Positions 6,454 through 14,791 of a DNA stretch of 44,517 bases are shown piece after piece (position 1 is the stretch's first letter; each line of letters starts with the position of its first letter). The DNA lies in contig NZ_LOCN01000036.1 in NCBI RefSeq assembly GCF_001574435.1, positions 373-44,889 of the forward strand. Direction: 5' to 3'. The notes beneath the pieces are model-generated. The model saw only the letters and a program-made list of their open reading frames with translations, made no database searches and was not told the DNA's origin. Source of the stretch: Moritella sp. JT01. GTDB taxonomy: Bacteria > Pseudomonadota > Gammaproteobacteria > Enterobacterales > Moritellaceae. A program made the translations under genes and the position numbers.

Positions 6454-7860
6454 ATGTCTGAAGAACGCATAAATATAAAAGATATAACCCCTAAAGTTAA
6501 ACCTAAATATACCAACGTCGGTCCTGACAATCATATTTACGTAAGGAATATGAGTGGCGTATTTCAGCGATTGAGAAAATACGTGGGTTGGTTTTTTATG
6601 GTGTTGTTTTTAGCATTACCTTTGTTCCAATGGAATGGACATCAGGCGGTCTTATTAAACATCGTTGAGCAACGTATTCATATTTTTGCTTTAACGATTT
6701 TCCCTCAAGATCTAATGTTATTAGCCTTGCTTCTTATTGTTGGCGCATTCGCGTTATTTTTTGTCACCGCTTACCTCGGCCGAGTGTGGTGTGGCTTTAT
6801 GTGTCCACAAACTATTTGGACATTTATTTTCATTTGGTTTGAAGAGAAAATTGAAGGTTCAGCAAATAAACGTTTGAGATTAAACCAAGGTCCAATAACC
6901 GCTGATAAAGTAAAGAAGAAAGCGCTTAAGCACACCGCATGGTTAAGTTTTTCGGTGTTTACGGGACTTGCATTTATGGCTTATTTTGTGCCAATTTTTG
7001 ACCTTTACACTGAATTCTTTACCCTTCAGGCGAGTAGTACTGTGTACTTCTGGGTATTGTTTTTTGCATTTTGTACTTATGGTAACGCGGGCTGGATGCG
7101 CAGTATTATGTGTACCCATATGTGTCCATACGCACGTTTCCAATCTGCGATGTTTGATACTGATACATTAATTGTCGGTTATGATTTTAATCGTGGTGAA
7201 TCACGGGGTCCACGTTCACGTAAAGCCGATTATAAAGATCAAGGTCTGGGCGACTGTATCGACTGTAATTTATGTGTTCAAGTATGTCCTGCAGGTATTG
7301 ATATTCGTGACGGTCTACAGTATGAATGCATTAACTGTGGTGCTTGTATCGATGCGTGTGATCAAACTATGGAGCGAATGAACTACCCGAAAGGATTGAT
7401 TCGTTATACCTCTGAGAATGACCTAAATAATAAACCTCATCAGAAAAGTAGATTCAAGTTAGTGGGTTACGGTATCGTAATGACACTCATGACGGTAATG
7501 TTTGCTACGAGTGTAATGAGTATTTCGCCAGTTCAAATGGATATTATTCGTGACCGAAATGCATTATATCGTGAAAATTCCGACGGCAATATTGAAAATA
7601 CTTATACACTTAAGATTATCAATAAGACATCATTCACCCAAAAGTACAGTTTATCTGTTATCGACGTGCCTGATCATGAGTGGTTTGGACCCCGTGAAAT
7701 TGAAGTATTGCCGGGTGAATTATTCGTGCAGCCAGTGAGTTTAGCCATTGACCCATATGATCTGAAACAACCTGTGATTAAAATAAACTTTGTGATCACT
7801 GAACAGGGTAATGAGCATTATGTCTTTACTCAACAAAGTCGTTTTATCAGCAAATTATAG
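6454..7860 (+). CDS. ccoG: Cytochrome c oxidase accessory protein CcoG (RdxA/FixG family)
   Basis: The 468-residue membrane protein carries two ferredoxin-type [4Fe-4S] motifs (C268, C271, C274, C278 and C292, C295, C298, C302) and two further pairs in or near membrane helices (C113/C117 in CGFMCP and C220/C224 in CTHMCP). About five hydrophobic segments surround them, and the C-terminal 110 residues form the usual periplasmic Ig-like domain. Work on this family shows CcoG reduces Cu(II) for delivery to cbb3 oxidase. No ccoNOPQ or ccoS genes are in the window, so it acts at a distance. AAGGAG lies 6 bases before the start. The sequence TTGATATAATTGAA upstream resembles an FNR box only in its left half, so I do not call one. 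Confidence 0.95.
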   Translation: MSEERINIKDITPKVKPKYTNVGPDNHIYVRNMSGVFQRLRKYVGWFFMVLFLALPLFQWNGHQAVLLNIVEQRIHIFALTIFPQDLMLLALLLIVGAFALFFVTAYLGRVWCGFMCPQTIWTFIFIWFEEKIEGSANKRLRLNQGPITADKVKKKALKHTAWLSFSVFTGLAFMAYFVPIFDLYTEFFTLQASSTVYFWVLFFAFCTYGNAGWMRSIMCTHMCPYARFQSAMFDTDTLIVGYDFNRGESRGPRSRKADYKDQGLGDCIDCNLCVQVCPAGIDIRDGLQYECINCGACIDACDQTMERMNYPKGLIRYTSENDLNNKPHQKSRFKLVGYGIVMTLMTVMFATSVMSISPVQMDIIRDRNALYRENSDGNIENTYTLKIINKTSFTQKYSLSVIDVPDHEWFGPREIEVLPGELFVQPVSLAIDPYDLKQPVIKINFVITEQGNEHYVFTQQSRFISKL

Positions 7861-7909
7861 TGCCTGCAATAAACTATAAATAGCTTTATAATCAATGTAA
7901 GTTAAAGTA

Positions 7910-7942
7910 AATAGCAAGCCCAGTCATACTGGGCTTGCTATT
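7910..7942 (+). terminator. Terminator hairpin after ccoG
   Basis: A perfect 15-bp stem (7910-7924 with 7928-7942) has a three-base loop. The following T run is weak, but the stem is strong and lies 50 bases after the stop codon. Confidence 0.75.
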
Positions 7943-8020
7943 ATTGTATCCAATCTAAGATCTGTTGTACGTCTATGATAGTTATTTGGATATAGGTACT
8001 CGTATTTTAGGAAATAAAAA

Positions 8021-9010
8021 ATGACAGATCTACCTGTTGATTACAGTTTGCTTTCCCCTGACTTTATGTTGGATGCGATAGAGTCTATTGGTATTCGTGT
8101 TGATTCTGGGTTGTTGGAATTAAACAGCTATGAAAATCGTGTGTTTCAATTTCTAGATGAAGATCGTAAACGCTTTGTGGTTAAGTTTTATCGCCCTGTT
8201 CGTTGGAGTGATGAACAGATCCAGGAAGAGCACGATTTTTCTCTACAGTTAAAGTCAGCTGATATCGATGTTGTTGCACCGTTACAATTTGATGGTTGTA
8301 GTCTATTCATTTATCAGGGATACCGCTTTGCTATTTTTCCAAGTGCGGGTGGTCGTCCTATTGAAGTGGATAACTTAGATGCATTGGAATCGGTTGGACG
8401 TAACTTGGGTCGCGTTCATCAATTAGCGAGCAAGCAACCATTTTTGTATCGACCAACATTATCGATCGCCGAGTTTGTCCAAACCCCAAAGCTGATATTG
8501 CAACAGAGTAATTTTGTACCTAAGCAATTAGAAACATCATTTTTTGATGTTTATGATACCTTGGAAAAAGAAATTACGCTGCAATATAAGCCGGATGATA
8601 ATCAGTTAATTCGCTTACATGGTGATTTGCATGCGGGCAATATATTGTGGCGTGATAAGGTCACATTATTGGATTTTGATGATTGTCGTCAAGGACCCGC
8701 GGTGCAAGATATATGGATGATGCTACACGGTGAACGGCATGAACAATTATTACAATTGGAAGTGATGTTAGAAGGTTATGAAGAATTCTGTTCTTTTGAT
8801 CCAAAACAGCTGAAGCTAATTGAACCACTACGTGCGATGCGCATGATGAACTACATGGGATGGATTGCTAAACGTTGGGGTGACCCTGCTTTTAGTCGCC
8901 ATTTTTCTTGGTTTACGGATGAGGATTATTGGCAACAACAGGTTAGATTTTTACATGAGCAGATTGATAATATGCAAAAACCGCCGTTATCTCTCATTCC
9001 TAATTACTAA
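8021..9010 (+). CDS. srkA: Stress response serine/threonine kinase SrkA (YihE/RdoA)
   Basis: The 329-residue protein matches E. coli YihE/SrkA almost throughout, including the N-terminal IRVDSGLLELNSYENRV block and FVVKFYRPVRW with the nucleotide-binding lysine. The aminoglycoside-phosphotransferase-like catalytic loop is HGDLHAGN (200-206, catalytic D202) and the metal motif is LDFDD (D218). SrkA is a cytoplasmic kinase linked to the Cpx envelope-stress response and to protection from stress-induced death. It is followed by dsbA after 50 bases, the same pairing as in E. coli, where dsbA can be read from the srkA promoter. Confidence 0.95.
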   Translation: MTDLPVDYSLLSPDFMLDAIESIGIRVDSGLLELNSYENRVFQFLDEDRKRFVVKFYRPVRWSDEQIQEEHDFSLQLKSADIDVVAPLQFDGCSLFIYQGYRFAIFPSAGGRPIEVDNLDALESVGRNLGRVHQLASKQPFLYRPTLSIAEFVQTPKLILQQSNFVPKQLETSFFDVYDTLEKEITLQYKPDDNQLIRLHGDLHAGNILWRDKVTLLDFDDCRQGPAVQDIWMMLHGERHEQLLQLEVMLEGYEEFCSFDPKQLKLIEPLRAMRMMNYMGWIAKRWGDPAFSRHFSWFTDEDYWQQQVRFLHEQIDNMQKPPLSLIPNY

Positions 9011-9060
9011 TTTTTTGTACAGTTTATAATGTCTAATTGAAATTTTCAGGAAGGAAAATA

Positions 9061-9684
9061 ATGAAAAAACTATTTATATTGATCACTGCAATGTTATTTT
9101 TACCATTTGCGAATGCTGCACAGTTTAAAGAAGGTGTGCATTATGATGTTATCGCTGAGCAGGCAACATCAACACCGCAAGTTGCTGAATACTTTTCGTA
9201 TTATTGCCCACACTGTGATAAGTTCGAACCTATCATGACAGATGTAGCAAAACGTCTTGTTGATACCGATATTAAAGTAGAAAAAAATCACGTTGCTTTT
9301 ATTGGCCGTGAAATGGGTATTGAAATGCAAAAAGCATTTGCGACTGCAGAGTTGTTGAATGTTGAACCTAAAATGTCATCTGCTATTTTTACTGCGGTTC
9401 ATGATCAAAAGCGTCGTTTCTCTGGCCGTGATGATATCCGTACTGTATTTATTGACGCAGGTATCAATGGCAAGAAATTTGATGCAGTAGTGAATAGCTT
9501 TGCGGTGAAAGGTAAAGTAGCACGCATGGATAAAAATACGGCTAAGAAGAATATCCGTGGTGTACCAGCATTAATCGTTAATGGTAAATACCAAATTAAC
9601 ATGGGTAGTATTAAAGCGCGTGGTGAAGAGTTCAAGGTTAAGCTAACCGAACTTATTAAATACCTTGCAGCAAAAACGGATTAA
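9061..9684 (+). CDS. dsbA: Periplasmic thiol:disulfide interchange protein DsbA
   Basis: The 207-residue protein introduces disulfide bonds into secreted proteins. It has a signal peptide (residues 1-20, ending ANAA), the active site C49-P-H-C52 and the cis-proline motif RGVPALIVNG. The start at 9061 is chosen because AGGAAGG lies 6 bases upstream and the signal peptide begins MKKLFI; a TTG start at 9037 would add eight residues before the signal peptide and is unlikely. Its DsbB partner is not in the window. Context srkA-dsbA is conserved. Confidence 0.97.
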   Translation: MKKLFILITAMLFLPFANAAQFKEGVHYDVIAEQATSTPQVAEYFSYYCPHCDKFEPIMTDVAKRLVDTDIKVEKNHVAFIGREMGIEMQKAFATAELLNVEPKMSSAIFTAVHDQKRRFSGRDDIRTVFIDAGINGKKFDAVVNSFAVKGKVARMDKNTAKKNIRGVPALIVNGKYQINMGSIKARGEEFKVKLTELIKYLAAKTD

Positions 9685-9706
9685 TTTATGGCTAGATTTT
9701 AGGTAT

Positions 9707-9734
9707 AAAAAAGGACGCTATTGCGTCCTTTTTT
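9707..9734. terminator. Terminator between convergent dsbA and the acyl-CoA synthetase gene
   Basis: A 12-bp stem (9707-9718 with 9723-9734), TATT loop and flanking A and T runs make it usable in both directions. Confidence 0.9.
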
Positions 9735-9754
9735 ATTACCATTAATGTTTTAGC

Positions 9755-11416
9755 TTACTTTTCCCACACAATCTTATCTTGGTGGTTTTCTTCGTAGAAA
9801 GGTTTAAAACGGCTTTCTAGTTCATGGCGCTTAAATTTAAGTGTTGGTGTTAATAAACCATTATCCACTGTCCATTCATCTTTTAAAACAATGATATGAC
9901 CAATGCGAGAGTGTGATTCTAATGATTTATTAATATGCTGGCGTGTTTCTTCAAGGTTAGTTGTCATCGCTTCTTGACCTAGTTCACGCGCTTCTGGTGA
10001 TAACACCACCAATGCAACTGGTTGTGTTAAGGCTGTACCGGTAATACAGATCTGCTCAATATTTGGATTCTCACCAAACTTACATTCAATCGGTACTGGT
10101 GTTACGTATTTACCTTTTGAAGTCTTGAAGATGTCTTTTACACGCCCGGTGATTTTCACATAACCATTGCTATCAATTTCACCTTTATCACCCGTTTTGA
10201 AGTAACCTTCTTCATCGAATGATTCTTTGGTTTGTGCTTCATCTTTGTAATAACCAGTCATGAGGCCATCACCTTTCACTAAAATTTCGCCAATTTCAGA
10301 AATTTTGAGATCAACACCTTCACCTGGTTTACCAATGGTGCCGATTTTTTGCGGGTTGAATGGGTAGTTTAGGGTGCCGTAAGCGAGGTTTTCTGTCATA
10401 CCCCATGCTTCCGTAATATTTAACCCAAGACGCTTATACCATTCTAACAATGCTGGCGATACAGCCGCTGAACCACAGCCTAGTATTCGGGCATGATGTA
10501 AACCCAGACCGCGTTTAATTTTAGCTTTTACTAAACCACTAACGAATGGGATCTTTAGTAGGAAGTTAAGTTTGTGTGCAGGCATTTTTTGTAATACGCC
10601 CATTTGGAAGCGAGTCCATAGACGTGGTACAGAAATAAATAGCGTAGGCTCTACAGATTGGATATTACTGACGAAGGTGTCGAGTGATTCAACAAATGAT
10701 ACCACCCCTTCACCGGCATAAATACTTCCGCCCTCAATATATACCCGCTCAGTAATATGTGCCAATGGTAAGTAAGATAGTAGGCGGTCGCCTGCGATAA
10801 ATTCGAAGCTCTTGATGATATTTAATGATGCGGATTTAAATGCCGCAAATGTGATCATGACGCCTTTTGGATCACCTGTACTACCTGAAGTATAAATAAT
10901 TGACATTAGGTCTTCTAGATTGATGTGTGCAGGTGTTGCTAATGGCTGATGTTGTTCAAGTAGATCATTCCATTTGTATTGACAAGTCACTGTTTTATAA
11001 GGGTAGCTGATAGTGATAATATCTTTGGGTATCTTATCTTCTAGACTTTGATAGTTATCTAACTTACCAATAAACAGTACTTTTGCTTCACTGTGCTCTA
11101 ATACATAGTTAATGGTTTTCGCGTTTGCGGTTGAATAAATGGGCACGCTAATATAACCCGCGTACATGATTGCTAAATCGTTAATAAACCATTCGGCGCT
11201 ATTTTTTGCCAGAATCGCTATTTTGTCACCTGGTGCTAATCCAAGTGATTGGAGTGCTTGAGCAATACGTTTTGTTTGGTCTGCAACTTGAGACCACGTG
11301 AACTCGTGAAATGTCCCATTAATAGGTTGGCGTAAATATACCTCATTGGCACGATGCTTTTCCCAGTGCAATAAGGCATCGAGAGGTGTGTCTAAGTTTA
11401 GTGCTAATGTGCTCAT
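9755..11416 (-). CDS. Long-chain fatty acid-CoA ligase (AMP-forming synthetase)
   Basis: The 553-residue protein belongs to the ANL superfamily. It has the ATP/AMP-binding P-loop TSGSTGDPKG (176-185), the YLPLAHITER block and the TEAWGMTE motif. KTGDKG and GRVKDIFKTSKGKYV cover the hinge and C-terminal lysine region. It activates fatty acids with ATP and CoA, like the eukaryotic-type FAA1 ligases rather than the shorter FadD. The start is taken at ATG 11416; a TTG at 11428 would add four residues. A weak GGGA lies 6 bases upstream. It sits where E. coli has yihF, between dsbA and yihG. Chain-length preference cannot be read from the sequence. Confidence 0.92.
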   Translation of the reverse strand: MSTLALNLDTPLDALLHWEKHRANEVYLRQPINGTFHEFTWSQVADQTKRIAQALQSLGLAPGDKIAILAKNSAEWFINDLAIMYAGYISVPIYSTANAKTINYVLEHSEAKVLFIGKLDNYQSLEDKIPKDIITISYPYKTVTCQYKWNDLLEQHQPLATPAHINLEDLMSIIYTSGSTGDPKGVMITFAAFKSASLNIIKSFEFIAGDRLLSYLPLAHITERVYIEGGSIYAGEGVVSFVESLDTFVSNIQSVEPTLFISVPRLWTRFQMGVLQKMPAHKLNFLLKIPFVSGLVKAKIKRGLGLHHARILGCGSAAVSPALLEWYKRLGLNITEAWGMTENLAYGTLNYPFNPQKIGTIGKPGEGVDLKISEIGEILVKGDGLMTGYYKDEAQTKESFDEEGYFKTGDKGEIDSNGYVKITGRVKDIFKTSKGKYVTPVPIECKFGENPNIEQICITGTALTQPVALVVLSPEARELGQEAMTTNLEETRQHINKSLESHSRIGHIIVLKDEWTVDNGLLTPTLKFKRHELESRFKPFYEENHQDKIVWEK

Positions 11417-11798
11417 ATGTGGTCCCAAAAAAAGATTAATGCAACAATGCCTTAACAGTTATAGCATGTTACACCTTGTTTCGTTTAAGATTAAAGCAAA
11501 AGTGAGATCTCAATGTCACTTTAGAACTAAAACTCTATTTTTGGCAGTTTTTATGTCTTTTATTACCCCTAAAGCGTTATTTTATTGGGGGATTTTAAAA
11601 TAACAATGAAGTAGCCCACAAAATCATGATTATAATATTGTAGGCGTGATTGTTATTTACGCTGCTTTTATGTTGCTGATGAGTTTGCTTTATGTTGCGT
11701 TTAAGCTTCCGTTATTGGTTGTTCATTACGAAATGGTGCCAACGCGAATAACAACTAATGCAGTACTGATTACCATCAATATGAACGCGGGTAGACAA
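11417..11798. other. 382-base intergenic region without a gene
   Basis: It contains the upstream region of the acyl-CoA synthetase gene, with a possible extended -10 on the minus strand (complement of GTTATAGCA at 11458-11466) and no convincing -35. An 85-codon plus-strand frame here overlaps the synthetase gene and has no ribosome site. I see no terminator for yihG and no other structure. Confidence 0.5.
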
Positions 11799-12701
11799 TT
11801 AATCATTTAATTGAGTTTGCTTAAGTTCTTCTAACTCTAGGTCTTTACTTATCCATAGTGCATTTATCCATTGCTGGAAATGAGTCTGGAAGGTTTTATC
11901 ATTGAGATAATCACCAATATAATGTGGGTTAATTTCTTGTGTGGTAATTTGTACTTGGATTTGTTGTACCTGACCGCTAATAAATGCCCAAAAAGTTGGG
12001 ATACCTTGCGGGTAGTAAATCGTTACGTTGACGAGGGTATCAAGCTGGCCATTCATTGCATCGAGAGCAAAGGCGACACCGCCTGCTTTAGGCTTTAATA
12101 AATGACTGAATGTTGATGCTTGTTGGCTGTGTTTATGCTGAGTAAAGCGGGTGCCTTCAACAAAATTCATGACACTGACGGGTTTATGTTTGAACTTAGC
12201 ACAGGCTTTTTTAGTTGTTTCAATGTCTTTACCACGCATGTGAGGGTTCTTTGCCAAAAACTTTTTGCTGTAGCGTTTCATGAATGGAAAGTCGAGTGCC
12301 CACCAAGCCAGACCTAAAAAAGGTACCCAGATAAGTTCTTTCTTTAAGAAGAATTTTAGAAAAGGGATCTTACCGTTCAGTACTCGCTGCAAAACCAGAA
12401 TATCGACCCAAGATTGGTGGTTTGAAATAACCATATACCACTTATTTAATGACAGTCCTTCTGCACCATTTACTTGGATATTTGGGTTACCAATTAGTTG
12501 TTGGGTTATCCCGTTTACAGATACCCAGTTTGACGCACAGCCATCAAGTAAATGATTCAGTATTCTTTGTGCCGTTTCAAACGGAATAATACTTTTTAAC
12601 AGTGAAAAAATAACAATAGGAATCAACCAAAATATGGTATTTAACAGGTAACAGATAAATGCAATGGCGCCTGCCACCTTTTGCGTGAATGTCGATAACA
12701 T
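11799..12701 (-). CDS. yihG: 1-acylglycerol-3-phosphate acyltransferase-like protein YihG
   Basis: The 300-residue protein has an N-terminal membrane segment (about 10-35) and the PlsC-type motifs NHQSWVD (H95-x4-D100) and FVEGTR (180-185), separated by the YihG-typical block PFLKFFLKKELIWVPFLGLAWW. It closely resembles E. coli YihG. The family transfers an acyl chain to lysophospholipid at the inner membrane; YihG is considered an alternative to PlsC. It lies 75 bases downstream of comM on the same strand and may be co-transcribed with it. Confidence 0.93.
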   Translation of the reverse strand: MLSTFTQKVAGAIAFICYLLNTIFWLIPIVIFSLLKSIIPFETAQRILNHLLDGCASNWVSVNGITQQLIGNPNIQVNGAEGLSLNKWYMVISNHQSWVDILVLQRVLNGKIPFLKFFLKKELIWVPFLGLAWWALDFPFMKRYSKKFLAKNPHMRGKDIETTKKACAKFKHKPVSVMNFVEGTRFTQHKHSQQASTFSHLLKPKAGGVAFALDAMNGQLDTLVNVTIYYPQGIPTFWAFISGQVQQIQVQITTQEINPHYIGDYLNDKTFQTHFQQWINALWISKDLELEELKQTQLND

Positions 12702-12776
12702 AATATGGCCTTGGTGTAATGAAGAGCTGAAATGATAAAACTATCATCACATTATGCCAAACAAAAACTGCAATTA

Positions 12777-14294
12777 TCAAACATTAATTTGTTGTAACAA
12801 ACGATCCATCGCACGATAAGAAAGTGCTTCAAGTAGATGGGATTTATTGATATCTATACAATTGTTTAAATCTGCAATGGTACGAGCGACTTTGATTATC
12901 TTATGAAATGCCCGCGTTGATAGGCCCATTTTATTAATGGCTAGTTCTAAAAAAATCGCATCTTGTTGCTGTAGTGGGCAATATTGTTCAATTTCTTTAC
13001 TGGTCAGGGCGTCATTTAATTTATTGCTGCGCTGGCGTTGAGCGATTTGTGCTGTACTCACTCTTTGCTTAATTTGTTCACTGTTTTCACCGCGCTGCCC
13101 TTGTTCCGTTAAACTGCCCCTTGGTAATGCAGGGACTTCAATTGTCAAATCAAAGCGGTCTAAGAAAGGCCCTGATAATTTGCTTAAATATTTTGCCACT
13201 TGGCTATTGTTTCCACCAAATTTATTATTATCGTAATAACCTGATGGTGATGGGTTTAGTGCCCCTATTAATTGGAAATTAGCAGGGAAGTCGACCTGTT
13301 GATTGGCCCGAGAGATTGTAATCTGTCCTGCTTCTAGTGGTTCGCGTAAAGAATCGAGCGCTTTACGCTGATATTCTGGTAGCTCGTCTAAAAATAGTAC
13401 GCCATTATGCGCGAGGGTTATCTCTCCCGGTCTTGGGTTTCGACCGCCACCGACTAGCGCGACGGCTGAGGAGGTATGGTGTGGGGTTCGAAAAGGGCGG
13501 CGGCACCAATCTTGGGCGACAAATTCGCCGCCACTAATCGATTTTATCGCCGCACACTCGAGCGCTTCTTGTTCAGTCATATCAGGCTGAATACTGGTTA
13601 AGCGACTGGCTAACATGGTTTTACCTGTTCCAGGAGGACCAAACAGTAATAAATTATGATTACCTGCTGCACAGATCTCTAAGGCACGTTTGGCACTTTG
13701 CTGACCGATAATGTCTTGCATATCGTGTTGACTGACTGATGTTATGGTTCCGGCTGTGGTCCGTTGTGCGGAGGGTAATGTTTGTTGATCCGTTAAATGT
13801 GCACATACCTGTTGTAAATCCAGAGCGGTGAAACAAGTGGCATTATCGATAAGTGCTGCTTCATGGCCATTATCAAAGGGAATTATAGTACTGCGTTGGG
13901 CTTTTTTACCCGCTATTATACTTGGGATTGTGCCACGGCAAGTACGTAATTTACCGGATAAAGAGAGTTCACCAATAAATTCCAATTGCTGATGTCGATT
14001 AGTCGTCACTTGTTGTGATGCGATTAAAATAGCGATAGCAATCGGTAAATCATAACGGCTGCCTTCTTTTGGTAGATCGGCAGGTCCCAAATTGACGGTG
14101 ATCCGTTTGGCTGGCATCACAAAATTAGAGTTCATCAAAGCACTACGCACGCGATCTTTGGCTTCTTTCACCGATGTTTCTGGTAGGCCGACAATGGTAA
14201 AGCCTGGTAGTCCTTCGCTGATGTGAACTTCAATGGTAATTAAAGGTGCGTTGATACCTAAAATTGCACGGCTATAGATCACGGCTAAACTCAT
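12777..14294 (-). CDS. comM: ComM/YifB family AAA+ ATPase (Mg chelatase-like)
   Basis: The 505-residue protein has the N-terminal ChlI-like domain (about 20-140, with GLPGFTIVGLPE), the AAA+ core with Walker A GPPGTGKT (219-226) and Walker B VLFLDE (299-304), sensor region FLDRFDL (378-383) and the C-terminal Mg_chelatase domain with the KMGLSTRAFHKI motif. ComM is a hexameric helicase that promotes branch migration of heteroduplexes during natural transformation. The position just upstream of the ilvL-ilvG region, in divergent orientation, matches E. coli yifB. Confidence 0.96.
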   Translation of the reverse strand: MSLAVIYSRAILGINAPLITIEVHISEGLPGFTIVGLPETSVKEAKDRVRSALMNSNFVMPAKRITVNLGPADLPKEGSRYDLPIAIAILIASQQVTTNRHQQLEFIGELSLSGKLRTCRGTIPSIIAGKKAQRSTIIPFDNGHEAALIDNATCFTALDLQQVCAHLTDQQTLPSAQRTTAGTITSVSQHDMQDIIGQQSAKRALEICAAGNHNLLLFGPPGTGKTMLASRLTSIQPDMTEQEALECAAIKSISGGEFVAQDWCRRPFRTPHHTSSAVALVGGGRNPRPGEITLAHNGVLFLDELPEYQRKALDSLREPLEAGQITISRANQQVDFPANFQLIGALNPSPSGYYDNNKFGGNNSQVAKYLSKLSGPFLDRFDLTIEVPALPRGSLTEQGQRGENSEQIKQRVSTAQIAQRQRSNKLNDALTSKEIEQYCPLQQQDAIFLELAINKMGLSTRAFHKIIKVARTIADLNNCIDINKSHLLEALSYRAMDRLLQQINV

Positions 14295-14527
14295 TCATCA
14301 TCCTTGGCTTTTATAATTGTATTTATACCTTAGTGTAATTAACAATAAGCATGCTTGAATTAGGTGGATTATTTTAAAACCTTAAGCAAGGCCTATTTGC
14401 CACAGTCTATTTTGTGATGTCTGTCATTTGTGAATTTTTAAACTTGAATTTATTTGTTTTTCAACATTTTAAATTGCCAGTGCGCATTTATTTGGTTGTT
14501 TTAGTTATTTTATGCGCGGTTAAAGGC

Positions 14528-14556
14528 TTGCTTAAATAAATTCACCATGCTAATAA
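14528..14556 (+). promoter_or_regulatory. Probable sigma-70 promoter of ilvLGMED
   Basis: TTGCTT (14528-14533), a 17-base spacer and TAATAA (14551-14556) lie about 40 bases before the leader peptide start. The rest of 14295-14527 holds no gene, only an AT-rich stretch shared with the divergent comM promoter region. Confidence 0.55.
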
Positions 14557-14595
14557 TGAATCATAAAAATTTTATAGAGTTGTTGGATTAGTTAT

Positions 14596-14691
14596 ATGTT
14601 TGGGTTTACTTCGCGTCTTATTATTGTGGTCAGCATTCTGGTGGTAATTATTAAATTACCAAGCCGGGGACTTACTGCTAAGCGAAAATAA
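14596..14691 (+). CDS. ilvL: ilvGMED operon leader peptide
   Basis: The 31-codon ORF begins MFGFTSRLIIVVSILVVIIK. Of residues 8-21, twelve are Ile, Val or Leu, as expected for a leader that senses charged tRNA for the three branched-chain amino acids. Its length matches E. coli IlvL (32 aa). It ends 20 bases before the attenuator stem. Ribosome stalling at these codons would let the antiterminator form and allow transcription into ilvG. Confidence 0.9.
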   Translation: MFGFTSRLIIVVSILVVIIKLPSRGLTAKRK

Positions 14692-14742
14692 GCTTAATCC
14701 AGCAATAAGAAAACCCCGGTCAATAACCGGGGTTTTTTTTTG
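14664..14742 (+). promoter_or_regulatory. ilv attenuator: antiterminator arm and Rho-independent terminator
   Basis: The terminator stem pairs AAACCCCGGT (14711-14720) with ACCGGGGTTT (14726-14735) and is followed by a long T run. An upstream CCGGGG (14664-14669, inside the leader reading frame) can pair instead with CCCCGG (14714-14719) in the terminator's left arm, giving the mutually exclusive fold of classical transcription attenuation. Confidence 0.88.
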
Positions 14743-14791
14743 TTTGGCGTTTAACGATTTACAAGAATGATGTTTAAAGGGATGTGGATTA

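Noticed and set aside
11346..11603. 85-codon plus-strand frame in the acyl-CoA synthetase upstream region
   Set aside because: It overlaps the start of the synthetase gene, has no ribosome site, and its translation does not look like a protein.
12577..12780. 67-codon minus-strand frame at the yihG start
   Set aside because: It is a shadow of the yihG 5' end in another frame.
13337..13537. 66-codon arginine-rich plus-strand frame inside comM
   Set aside because: It is antisense to the conserved AAA+ core and reflects its codon pattern.
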